Under the pieces are notes generated by a model. It searched no databases. It was not told where the DNA came from and saw only the letters and a program-made list of their open reading frames with translations. A stretch of 64,000 nt of DNA, taken from the NCBI GenBank assembly GCA_914767715.1, contig OU612068.1, forward strand, positions 25,050,001 through 25,114,000, given 5' to 3'. This DNA is from Membranipora membranacea (taxonomy: Eukaryota; Bryozoa; Gymnolaemata; Cheilostomatida; Membraniporidae). Within the stretch, counting starts at the first letter, position 1; every line of letters starts with the position of its first letter. The position numbers and the translations under genes are program-made. Positions 36,240 to 48,000 of this stretch are shown here, piece by piece.

Positions 36240-39200
36240 ATGACAAGTTGGCGCATAAGTGAAAGCACTCATGTAGACAGTCTACGGTAAGTAGTTAGTG
36301 TGAGTGAGTGAGTGAGTGTCAGACTCAGGTCATAATATCAACAAAACCAGGTAATAAACTGTTACGAAAGATTCTCTTACCAACCGAAGTGATTATGTAA
36401 TTTGACATTAATATGTTTAGATTGGGATTTTTGCATCTTGTGTCATTTTGTACCTATTCCTAATATATATTAACAAAAGGATCATTTCAATTTTAAAAAG
36501 CTCAGACTACTACCTTGCCCAAAGAGATGGAGAAGTACTGACTTTGATCATGGACTCACAGAGACTCATGGGTTTAATCTAATCTGAATTTGATTTTTTC
36601 TCAGATACCCATCAAAAAGAAGGAAGATATCAATCGACATCCTCAATGATGACTGTATGTTGCATATATTCCAGCTTTTACCATTCGAAGTTAGGATACG
36701 CTGTGAGAGAGGTAGATATGAGCATTTGTGTTACTGTTACTGCTCTGTTCTGTTACATGTTCGTTTGCCTAGCCTGAGCAAATAGCGGAGAGCAACAGCA
36801 TAAATACAATATCCGCATAGGAGATGTACTAACTTGTCAGGTCGTAGCATTAGGGGCAACAGGGAGGTACTGTATCCCCTAGCAAGATAAATAAAGAGCG
36901 GCCTCATTACATTGGAGTTGAATTAACCATGTCAGTAGGCCTACTTTGAGATTTCCATTCGCTATCGTTATGTGTATATAGATCCTGATAATATATTACA
37001 TACCAGGATTTCTTCAGATCCTCTACCATCTTTATTGAACTGCTTTTTTACAATTTGAACACACTAAGAGTTTCTGCTGTAGTCATTTACTTTAATAAGT
37101 GGGGAACATGTCGCATGATGGGTGTTGGTATAAGGTGACATTTTTTTTCTTTTTAAATTTGCAGTGTCCAAATATTGGCGACGGCTCAGTCTGAAATCCT
37201 GGAGTACTGTACGAGAGTTGGATTTTCGTGATACGTTTTCTGGCCTCCCCAAGGCTATGCTTAGTTCTAAGTCAGTACTTAGTATTCTAGAACATACAAG
37301 AGATAATGATATTCAAACATTTAGAGTTCCCAGTCACTATCGACTCAATGTGGACCTCAATGTTTTTCTTGGTAAGTATGTAAATATGTTCAGGCCATCA
37401 GTCAAAGGCTATACAGTCACTTTTGTTCGAGGTAATGAATTTTGCTTTTCTGACTTAATTATTATTGAATTGCAAAATTAGCTACTTTAGTAAGTAAACC
37501 CCTCAATATTTCGCATATTTGAAAATTTATTGCGCTATCTGTAAAATAGGTATTATCATGAATGAGCTGCCAATTTCTGACAATATATCATATACATAAT
37601 TCATGTCAAAAATACCTGCTAGATTAATTTATTATATACATCTATCGGAAATTTTCTGAAAGATTTCAGCTGACAAAAGTTTGATTGTTGACCTCGTATA
37701 GGGTTTGTATCTTTGTCAAATTACTGGCACCTGAGGGTGTAAGCCTATTGAGTAAGAGCTTTTTCTTTGTTTCCTGTAGCAATCATATGCAGGACAGTAA
37801 AAGAAGTCTCATTTGGACGGTTGGACACCTATCCATCCCCAGGTGGCCTTCTCTATACTATTCTACAAATCTCACACACCACATCTCAAGGTATACCAAC
37901 CACTAGCTTATTACAAATCTAAACTTTGTTATGAGTCAATCTGTTCTCGTGACATCATATATATGTATAACATTTTTATTAGTTAGTGAAGTTTGACATG
38001 AACATCATATTTCAGGCTGGCACAAACAATTGTGCATGCACCACAGTTGATCGAAACCTGAGATTTTAGCACTTCTCAAGAAATATGGTCATGCATGGTA
38101 TACACATTTGTGAACTCAGCGTTGGTAAGATCTCGAGAAATTGAGAAAAAGGTTAATTTTTTTCAAAGGGTGGACATTTTTTTTATGTTGTAGTCTCTTG
38201 ATTTCCGGGGGATTAAAACCGGGTAAGCATACTCCTCCTAACCTTCTTTGAATAGAATCAGATATTATACTGTATTTGGAGATGCATCTAATTGACTCTA
38301 CTACTTCTCAACGGTAATCTGCATACGCAAACAAATTATGTTGTACTCAGATAATAATTCACCATCATCGTCCATTTCAGGTTTTGTGACAGTCTTGAGC
38401 CTCATGACCTTAGATATCTCACAAGGAATATTGAAGAGCTCTACTTCGACAGCGAGCACCTGAACTTAGAAATGATATATTCAAGTAAAAACCTAAAGAA
38501 GCTTCACATAAGCTGGGTGCGTAGATGTCAGGGGACTGCGTATGTGCATATGTACGTCTGTGTGGGTATATATGGGTGCACATCATGTCTTTCCAACCAC
38601 TTGTTCTGATTGAGCTGGGCTTGAAATTACCCAACTTAGTATATCCAGCGGAACTTGAAAGTAAAACCGGACTTCTTTTCAGTAAAAAGTTTTATAGCAT
38701 TAATCGTGATCCCTGTGCCTTTTTTAACAAGTGATTCTCTTTCAAGTCAGAAGAAGAATCATCTGAGGCTGGAGAGGATATGCAGATAGCTGCATTGATG
38801 GAGAATGGTATCCACTTAGAAGAGCTAGTAACCGTTCACGATGAGACTCTAACCAGAGACTTAGATACTGTTTACACTAGTCTGAAAAAACTCACCATTC
38901 TGGATTGCAATGCATGTAAGGATTGCTACTATTTGCTACTACTTGACTACAAGGGATTAAGTTAAACGTCTTTGCATTGATCACTCAAAGAGGAGTAACC
39001 TCCCATGTTCAAAGAACACCAAAAGGACTACAAGCCAATGCACGCCAGTGTTTAGATTTGCTACAAGCTACCCTACTGACCTTATGTTTTCAAGTGGTTT
39101 AATAATTCGCAGTTAGCGATGACAGAAACCGAGAATACTTAAAACTAGCTAAATACAAACTTTACAGAGGAGTTATCCTCTCAATTTTGAGGGCCTGAAA

Positions 39201-41651
39201 TCCGTGAATAATTAAGACTAGTGAAAAAGGTTGGAGTTGTGCCTTCCGCAAATTAGGAGCCGCGAATTATTAAGGTCAGCAGGGTATATGATATTGGGCC
39301 AATTTTATCTTGGCTAGCCTCTTATCAATGACTTAACGTAATCGATGTAAAGCTGATTCAAACCAACAGAAACATTTCTATGCCTTTACCGGGAAAACTA
39401 TATTGTTGAAGCTGTTGAAGTACTCAAATTTGGGCACTGTTATTTGTCAGTGGCATTCTTTTATTAACTAGAGCACAACAGTAGACCCATAAACATTAAG
39501 TATCATCAAGTATTCAGTATGAGTATAACATATTATAGGCCTACATATATATATATATATATGTTTGTGTCTAGACCGATCAATCGCTTACTCAAGTTGG
39601 AAAGTTGTTTGGATTAGATTTAAATATTTGGATGCCTTGTTTCTTGCAGCCATGATCTAACATATCCATTTATTCAATTCAGATGCCAAGATGGGTGCAG
39701 AAGATTCATATCATAATATCTGCCAATTTCCCAATCTGGTAAGTCTTCTTAGATTGACTCTCTCTGCCGTGGTGACAGATGAGCTTTACCCTGGAATTCT
39801 TCAGGTCAATCACATTTAATTTTGTCATCGGGAATTCCAGAAGATTGCATCATGGGATACTCATAAGTATGGCTGCGACTATCTATGAGACAAGGACATA
39901 GACAGTTTTCTGAGCCTTTATTTGTAGTTGTCCTCTCTCCAGTCTGGTACTTTTTAATTCACGCAGCATAGGAAAAAGGAGCTGAAATGGGCTTATCTTG
40001 AAAAGCGCTTATAACAGGATAAAAATGATTTCGATTCAGAATCTGCGCCATTGAAAACTCACAGGGACATAGTTTGGGATAGTCATTTTTACCGTGGCCC
40101 ATTTCTGCCATGCCATGTTTTGAAAGATTAGGAAGCAGGTGCCTAGAAATAAAATGTGTTTCTTAATTAATTGAGCAGCTACCTGAAAACTTAGAAGGCT
40201 TGATAAAGTTAACACGTGGCCGCCTAAAAATATATTGTGTTTCCTAAATAATCGAGCATCTACCTAAAAACAAAATAGACATTGTAAAATTAGCATGTGG
40301 CTGCCTAAAGATATAATGTGTTTCGTAAATAACCGAGCAGCTGCCTAAAAACAACAGATACCTTGAAAACTTTCAATGCAGCTTCCTACAAACAAATGAT
40401 GATTCCTAGAATTATCTACCCACTACCTAATAAATCACAGAGGTTTGCCTAGCAAAAATTCATGGTCTCAATAATTTCCACATCACTATCTCCCTACAAT
40501 CATTCTGCTCCCTACAAAAGTTGTATGCTTGCCTAGAAATATACAGGCCTTATTAGTAATACACGCTTGATTGAGTTTATAGACAGAACAGACCTGCCAT
40601 GAATAATTACTGTCAAGCAAAGGTATGATATGAACTATACTTCCACCATAAGTAGATGGCAAATGGCTTGTGAATATTATGACAAATAATTTCCCATTCT
40701 CCTCAACTAAGAAAAGTTCCAAACTGAAACACTTTTATAGCCCAGGAACTTACATTTAAAACACAGTAAGTTGTAACATAATATGCTTTACAGTAATTAT
40801 TCATGGTAGGTCTGTTCTGTCTATAAACTCAATCAAGCGTGTATTATTAATAAAGCCTGCATATTTCTAGGCAAGCATACAACTTTTGTAGGGAGCATAA
40901 TGGTTGTAGGGAGACAGTGGTGTGGAAATTATAAAGACCATGGTTATTTGCTAGGCAAGCCTCTGTGATTTATTAGGTAGTGCATAGATAATTCTAGGAA
41001 TTATTATTTGTTTATAGTAAGCTGCATTGAAAGATTTCAAGGTATATGCCGTTTTTAGGCAGCTGCTCGGTTAATTTAAGAAACACATTATATTTTTAGG
41101 CAGCCACATGCTAATTTTACAAAGTCTATTTTGTTTTTAGGTAGCTGCTTGATTATTAAGGAAACACAATATTTTCTTAGGCAGCCACATGTCAACTTTA
41201 CCAAGCCTTCTAAGTTTTTAGGTAGCTGCTAGATTATGTAAGAAACACATTTTATTTTCAGGCACCTGCTTCCTAATATTCCAAACATGGCATGGCAGAA
41301 ATGGGCCACTGTACATTTTCATCAATTTCTGCCTGTTTTGTTGACAAATTGCATTGAATCTTTCATGAATTTCGACACTAAAACTGAGATTTATCAGCTT
41401 TCAAGCCCCCATTGATTTGGAAACTCTGACCCTCAGGGTTTTCAATGATGTCAATGCTGATTCGAAATTAAAATTTTATCTTATTTTATGCTATTTTCAA
41501 GATAAACCAATTTCACCTCATTTTTCCTACACTATGTCAATTAAAAAGTACCAAACTGGAGTGAGGCGACTCCGAACAGAGGCTTAAATTAGACCTCAGA
41601 AAACTGTCTATTCAATGAGATCACAATCAACTCCTTGTTTCAACAGAGAGT

Positions 41652-41691
<40 letters not shown>

Positions 41692-44600
41692 CTCTATGGT
41701 TTCAACAGGTTGGCATATCTAAAATGTTTATAATGATCTCAATCAAGGCTACCAGGTGGTACCTATTTGGCGCTTCATCTGGAATTTCATGTGTCTTGGT
41801 TTGCGTTAAAGCTTTTTCATGATATGCGGGATAGAAACCATAGTCCTTGATAGTACATACCTACATACATACATACACTTACTTCAAGAAATACATATGT
41901 GCAAATTATATCAGGTCAGATGGCTCCGAATAAAATCAGTTAATATGAAATCATCTAGGTGAATCAGTTTTTTCATGATATTTTATCACAGGAAGAATTG
42001 ACACTGAAGAAAGCTTTTGAGTTTGTCGTAGAGGACGGAAGTTTTATCGATGTCAAGAAAACATACAGTAAACTTAAGTCAGTGTTACAAAAATCACATT
42101 CTGCTTAAGAATGATGCCACAATTTTACATTCCGCTAAATTCAAAGGTAGATTGATCAGTATTTATTTGATATTACAGACCAGGCAAAGAAAAAGATTTT
42201 GCAAAATTAGGTGTAAACAGTGGCCTTATAACTGATGCCTCTGATGAGCCAGATCACTAATAGATTATTTTTTTGTAACCCTTAGAGGAATTTATCTTAT
42301 TATTTGAATTTTGTTAAGCTAATTTGAGGATTGTCAGCGAGCAGCAATTTTTTTCGCTAGCTTTAATAGGGGTTTGTGTAAAGTAATGAGTTGGAGTGAA
42401 TGGTAGCTATTCATTTATTTGGCTATTTCAAGCCTCTGCAAGCCTATTTTTTTCTCATGCAAATAAATATCAGTGGGTTCATGAGTCACAATTATTATGA
42501 AAACTGGTGCACCAATGAAATGGGCACCAAAACACTCAATATTTTTAATATTTCAGAAAGCTAACAATTTCTCAGGATGGAAGTGAGTCCTGGTTCTATA
42601 ATAGGCTAGTGGGCGAGGGAGAGTTCACTCATGAAATAATTATCGGTGGGGTGATGAAAGAGATTGGTGATATCAATACTCTAGTACAGCTCAACATAAA
42701 TATGCAATCCAACCCGGTGAGTTTCCCATTACTCCCTTTCGTATCATCATCTTACACAACATACATATTGCAGTTAACCTTTTTCAAAAGCCAGTTCATA
42801 TTCATTATGGGTATACATTTCAACTGTTTAAAACATATCAGCATGGAGAACTTTGTGAAAACTTTTTCTAAATTGTTTCATGCTTGAATTTGAATCATGC
42901 GATAAAGAAAAGAAATAATGCTGTATACTTGGCCTGCCCCTTTCACCTGTTCCTCCTAACTCTTCTGTAATGATCTTTACACCATCTGTCCTAATGACAT
43001 AACCGTTTTGTTTATTCAGTATTTCGCCTACAGAATTAAAGAGCTACACAAACTTAAACTGCTAGAGAGACTCTCTATGTATGGAGGTGGGGCTATTATC
43101 AAGGATTCATGTAAGTCATCATAACTCATAACAAGTAAGTCCTCATAATCATAACAAGTAAGTCCTCATAACTCATAACAAGTAAGTCCTCATAACGAGT
43201 AAGTCCTCATAACTCATAACAAGTAAGTCCACATAACTCATAACAAGTAAGTCCTCATAACTAATAACAAGTAAGTCCTCATAACTCATTACAAGTAAGT
43301 CCTCATAGCTCAGATCAATCAGGTATGTTCTCATGACTCAAATCAATCGGGTAAGTCCTGATATAGCTGTGGTTACACACGCCGTATTTTCCATAGGATT
43401 TCGGCACTTTTATTACGGCCCGTGGCATAGGATACCTAGGTTAGATGAAGGAGTAACAGCTGTTACGCCTTGGTTAGATCTGCCAGATGCCTCAGATAGG
43501 CTAGCTATTCTTTTGCTACTTGTGACAGAGGCGTGGCTTTATTAAATAACTAAATAGTGATTGGCTTAATCCATTCAAGTTGAACAATAAGAAGGCAAAC
43601 CAGTCCCAAATTGTATTGCTATTGAAAGGAATAGGACTAGCTATGAGTAGGCCCAGCTACAAATCCCCCAATCCTATAGAAAGACAGACCTTGAGTCCTG
43701 AAATCTCAAATCAGTCGAGTAAGTCTTGATAACTCAAATCATTATTTCTATCCACGCTCGAAAGTATGCAGAAGTAAAAATACTACCAGCATCACTTCCA
43801 TCATATCTGGTGATATACTGGATAGAATATTTTTTTCTTTGCCACTTTCATAATTAGAACATTCATATTGAAGGTTTGATATACTTGATTGATGAGCTGC
43901 CAAGACTGAGAGTTCTTGATATCAACGGAGCCAATGTTAAGTCTAAGGCCTTACACAATCGTACCTTCACTGTCGAAGGGTTCTGTTCGCAGCTCACTTC
44001 CCCACGAGAGCAGGTGATGGAGCTGAGAATAGGAGGTAAGAGTCTCACTCCCCATAGTCTGGGCTTCAGACCAAACACCGGGGTCCTAGTCAGTGTACTC
44101 TGGTAACTGGAATCATTCACAGTATTATCGGTAAAAGTGGCTATTACTCCTCGCTTGTATGGTGTTAACTCCTCTATGTACCAGCTGTATAGAAGTATAC
44201 TGCTGCATGACATGTACACTGTGTCTTGAGCCAGGGTATACCATAGACTTGATAATAAGTCTATGGGGTATATTGAAAAGGACCCAAATGTTTGGTCTGA
44301 AGCCCAACTGTGTGGCTAGCTTTTTTGACATCATTTTAAGTTGACTCAGTCCAGTAGCTCAGAGCGTTTTTCATGCACCACCAACATTTACCATAAGTTA
44401 TACACAGACAGCCTCTATCAGCAACATTGGACTTGCTTTATTTAAAATGAGTGCTTCACATAAATATCTGGTAAATCAGGCTGTTTTTGGGCTTTTGAGT
44501 AGAGGTATGATGACCATTTGTCTTGGAGTCTTGGACTCAGATATTCATAGATGTGCGCCTTTATATAACAGGATGTGGCTTTGTCAAGAACAACGAAAGA

Positions 44601-44741
44601 GATAGATGGATGTTTGGACAGTTTATCATCGACCAGACTGAACGTATTCAGTACGATAGTGGCATAACTGATATCAAATTTGAAGATGATAGCGTGAGCC
44701 CATCTGAGGATAGTGACAGCTCAAGTGAGGAAGAAAAATAG
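36240..44741 (+). CDS. F-box/leucine-rich-repeat protein, 12 exons
   Basis: Exons 36240-36286, 36605-36711, 37165-37371, 37780-37890, 38381-38516, 38747-38915, 39683-39738, 41992-42077, 42557-42716, 43020-43110, 43874-44035 and 44572-44741, about 500 residues. The role is probably as a substrate adaptor of an SCF (Skp1-Cullin-F-box) ubiquitin ligase. The F-box lies in exons 2-3: ILNDDCMLHIFQLLPFEVR, then VSKYWRRLSLKSW. Irregular leucine-rich-repeat strands follow: TVKEVSF, NIEELYFD, NLKKLHIS, HLEELVTV, SLKKLTIL, KLTISQDG and LRVLDI. The C-terminus is acidic and Ser-rich (PSEDSDSSSEEEK). An in-frame stop lies upstream of ATG 36240 with no other ATG between. All joins keep frame except exon 4 to 5, which is one base short. 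That could mean a missed mini-exon, a wrong splice choice or a frameshift. I recognise no specific orthologue. Confidence 0.87.
39898..41610. mobile_element. 1.7-kb foldback element (long imperfect inverted repeat)
   Basis: The left arm (about 39898-40612) and right arm (about 40791-41610) are imperfect reverse complements around a loop of about 180 bp. Matching outer ends are TAGACAGTTTTCTGAG and CTCAGAAAACTGTCTA; matching inner ends are CATGAATAATTACTG and CAGTAATTATTCATG. Each arm contains several roughly 90-bp sub-repeats with CCTAAAAA and GTGTTTC motifs. There is no open frame. It sits in the intron between F-box gene exons 7 and 8. Confidence 0.85.
41637..41708. repeat. Small AT-rich hairpin flanked by 10-bp direct repeats
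   Basis: AGAGTTATTATATA, a (TA)n run and TTAAACTCTATG form an imperfect palindrome, bounded by GTTTCAACAG on both sides. It resembles the insertion at 10869-10916. Confidence 0.7.
43111..43365 (+). repeat. Minisatellite of 5' splice-site-like units
   Basis: About 11 units of mostly 23-24 bases (consensus GTAAGTCCTCATAACTCATA then ACAA) run directly from the 5' splice site of F-box gene exon 10 (donor at 43111). Ten units carry a full GTAAGT. A stray related unit lies near 43717. This is a tandem repeat in which the spacers are also repeated, so it is not a CRISPR array. Confidence 0.9.
44060..44306. mobile_element. MITE-like element in F-box gene intron 11
   Basis: The left end TGGGCTTCAGACCAAACA (continuing to GGGTCCT, 44060-44087) is repeated in inverted form at 44279-44306 with about 3 mismatches over 28 bp. 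There is no coding frame. A small hairpin with direct repeats (44235-44272) is nested inside. Confidence 0.75.
44235..44272. repeat. Nested small palindrome with 6-bp direct repeats
   Basis: CCATAGACTT, GATAAT, AAGTCTATGG forms a 10-bp perfect stem and is flanked by GGTATA on both sides. Confidence 0.75.
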
Positions 44742-45099
44742 AAGATCTTCCTGTCTGATTGTTGAGATATTGTGAGGCTCCTTACCTGTCCGAACAATTA
44801 AACAATTAAGCACTTAGGCTAGACTTCGCTGAATATAAACGTTGTATATTTCATGTTAATATAAAAATATATAAACCAGGTATTACATTAATATCATCTC
44901 AAGAAAATAATATATATATTTTTATATTTGTTTATAAAAGCAGAATTGTGTGCATGTCAGTTCTTTAATATTAAAGTTATCCATCTGAAAATCTAATTAG
45001 TTTTTGAGAATAAGCTAGAACAATCATAATCAGCATAATATATAACTGTAGACTGCAAGAGTTATTAAATTGGAAGAGTAGAAAAGTTTTTGTTGTTAA
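44742..45099. other. Convergent 3' region of F-box and RGS22 genes
   Basis: This 358-bp AT-rich gap holds the 3' UTRs of two tail-to-tail genes. No coding frame is supported. Confidence 0.7.
44964..44975. terminator. Palindromic candidate poly(A) signal for both convergent genes
   Basis: TTTAATATTAAA reads ATTAAA on both strands. It lies about 230 bases after the F-box gene stop and about 130 bases after the RGS22 stop. No other AATAAA in the proper orientation was seen closer. Confidence 0.4.
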
Positions 45100-48000
45100 C
45101 TATGCAGCTCTTTTAATCGAAGCAGGTACATCCCTTGTTGTCAGCTGACTGCTTTTATCCACACTTTTGGTTTTGGCAGCTGAGGAAGGCTGCTTCTTGG
45201 TCATCTCGATTTGTACTGAGACCTTCTTGTCTACTTTAGATTTCGCTGAACCATTTTTACTATTTGCTTTGCTGTTTTCTAAAAATAAAGACACCAGAGT
45301 GATATTAAAAATTTCATTGATGACTGCATTTTTTATCGAGGGTTGGATACTTCTCTGTAATAATAACAATATCAACAATTGAATTGATACTGAATGGCCA
45401 AGATTAAAATTAGGTTATCGGATTGTGTATACACACTCAGTATAAAGATGGGATGCTAAAACTGTACAAACGGTTTCATCACACATGTTATTTATACTTT
45501 ACCTTTATTAGCGGATTTCGGAGCTTCTTTTTTACTCTTCTCATTTTGTTTCCTGTAAATAAACAGTCACAGCAAATATTTTAGTGTGGTGAATGAAGTA
45601 TGTAATAATCACTCCTCTCACAAACACATAGCGCAAAGAGCAGTAACATTTAGAAAAAAAAACAGGTAAAACTAGACAAACATAGCATTATAGTAACGTC
45701 GCTTTCCAGCAAAACCAGTCTAGGCTACAACTATTGGAGGACTCAACATATTAATCCCCGGTCTTCGTACAGCTTATTTTAGATTATGGTTACATGAGTT
45801 ACGTTCTCTGTTTTAAAGCAATCGTAACTCCAAGTCATAAACAAACATTATATAATATAGCTGTAAAAACATGCACATAAACATGTATATAACATGCACA
45901 GCCTGCAGACTCAAACCACTACTAGCTCCAACCTACTTTGGGGACAGTGATGGTAACCCTGAGTGAAAGAAAACATTGCAATGAAACATTAAACCTTCAC
46001 CCAATGCCAGTACCTGACTCTTATGTCTGGAGAATCTCCTCTGGCTGGTCAATCTGTACAACCCAACAACAAGTAATAGACAGGTGTATCTCATATAGCT
46101 ATGAATCTATCTGAACTTTAACTCGTTGCATCAATATACTGCCTTACTACATGCTTCCAATATGGCATTGCAGAGAAATACCCTGTATATGTTCTGCTCA
46201 TTGTGTATACCATTTGTTTAAACCACACAGGCCTAATGTAATAATATCTGTTAATGGCTGAGGGCCGACCATTGTAAACTAACTTTTTCCCTGTTGTTGG
46301 CTTTATCTCCGGTTCTGGTTCTGGAAGTCTCTCTGCTTGAGGAGCTTTGAGGTCCCTCAGATCGCTCACATCCACAGTCGGCTTAGCTGACCTTGGCTTC
46401 TCATGTCCAGCTGAAATGGTATACAGAAATAAAAGCCTTAGTGAATCAATGTTGATAATTGCAGCATTTGAATGTATGGCTCAAAGGACTCAAAATCGTG
46501 AGGATCTGGTGGCGCTTGGTTTTCAAACGTGAATAACAGAGAGAAGACAACCGCTAATCTGACTACACTAAACCGATGCTTTTATTATGGAATAGCCATT
46601 ATAGATTGGTAAGTTATTGCATGAGACAAATCTCTGAATTGATGTTTTGAAAAAAAGTAGATATTCACATACAGTCACCGCTGAGACAGCTGAAAGTATC
46701 TTCGTTGGTTTTATTTAGAATATCTTCCTTCTCCAGGGCATCGATATAGTTGGAGTAACTCCAGGCCACCTTACTCTCCCCGTCACCCTTCTCAGACTTC
46801 TCCTCCTCCTCGTTCTTCTGTTTAGTACCAGAAGAGAATGGATCGTGTTCATCTGTCTCCTCTCCTTCGACTGGCAGACCCAGAGCTCTACGACGGGCAT
46901 TCTCCTAAAAATACCAACAAGCAAAGGTCAGCCGGAGGCAATGAGAGTCTTTGTGCGAGATCAGGTAAAACGAACAAGACTTCAGTTCATTCTTTACCAA
47001 TCCACTGCGTCGAACTTTTAATTAGCAGTATCTCTACAGCCTTTTACTGTTTCATACACAATATATTAGTAAAGGTGGGAAGCGTATGATCCCAGTATGA
47101 TGTGTAAGTAAGAACAAAGAGAAAAGATGCCAAAATATAGAAGACTCGGACAGGTTAGAACTTTGCTTTTGACATGCCAGTGTGAATATAAAGATTTCAG
47201 CCATGAAAGCCAAGTGTATGGGACTTAATATACTTTTCATGCAGTTCCATTGGTCATTACAAAGCTTGTCAGTTAAATCCTAGAAGAAAAGCAGTAGTTT
47301 GAAAAAAATGTTTCAAATTCAAAAGCTACTAAAAAAAATTGAATGAATGCAAATATTACCCGGAATTTCTGATATGTTGACACTGCTGTCTGATTGGTAA
47401 AATTGCAAAAAAAACAATACATTTAAAGCACCATTAATCGGGAGAGAGAAATCATGATAAGACAAATAGTCTTCAATGGAAGCATTTCATTACACAACAT
47501 AGTTTCATTCTTATTTTTGAGTTTTCATAGACTCTGGATTTGAGCGGTTCCCAAATTCAAGCTAGATATCAAGCTCTATCCCAATTTGGGATGCATACAT
47601 CTGGCATGGATCACTGCACCTATCCATGAAAGATGAGTAACTCCGAAAACATTAAAATTGATCAAGCTTGACATTGATATGGCCATGGTTGATACAATTT
47701 TACAGGGAAGTAACTCCAAGTGAATGCAAATGGATCAAACTTGATCTAGATAGCAAAAAGGACAATAACAACAATACATGCACTTTATACATAAAGAAGC
47801 ATAGAAGATCTATGTAAACCATACAAACCAAGTGTAGCTGAGACATTCAAAACTGAACATATATATACCTGAGCCTGAAAATGAACCACTTTAATGTCAA
47901 AAAAGTTCCAAACAAAGAGATGCCTAAAAGCTCCTGTTTTACTCCTAGCTTAAGGTTGAAATAAATGTCATAGACTTTGTAATGATATTATTCTATGGTT

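Noticed and set aside
37165-37481. 105-codon plus-strand frame as a single-exon gene
   Set aside because: Its first part is F-box gene exon 3, which ends at a good donor (37371/37372); the rest is read-through into the intron.
43111-43365. CRISPR array
   Set aside because: The repeats are adjacent with no unique spacers, vary in length and sit inside an animal intron; it is a minisatellite.
43863-44219. 118-codon minus-strand frame
   Set aside because: It is the shadow of F-box exon 11 and of the MITE on the other strand.
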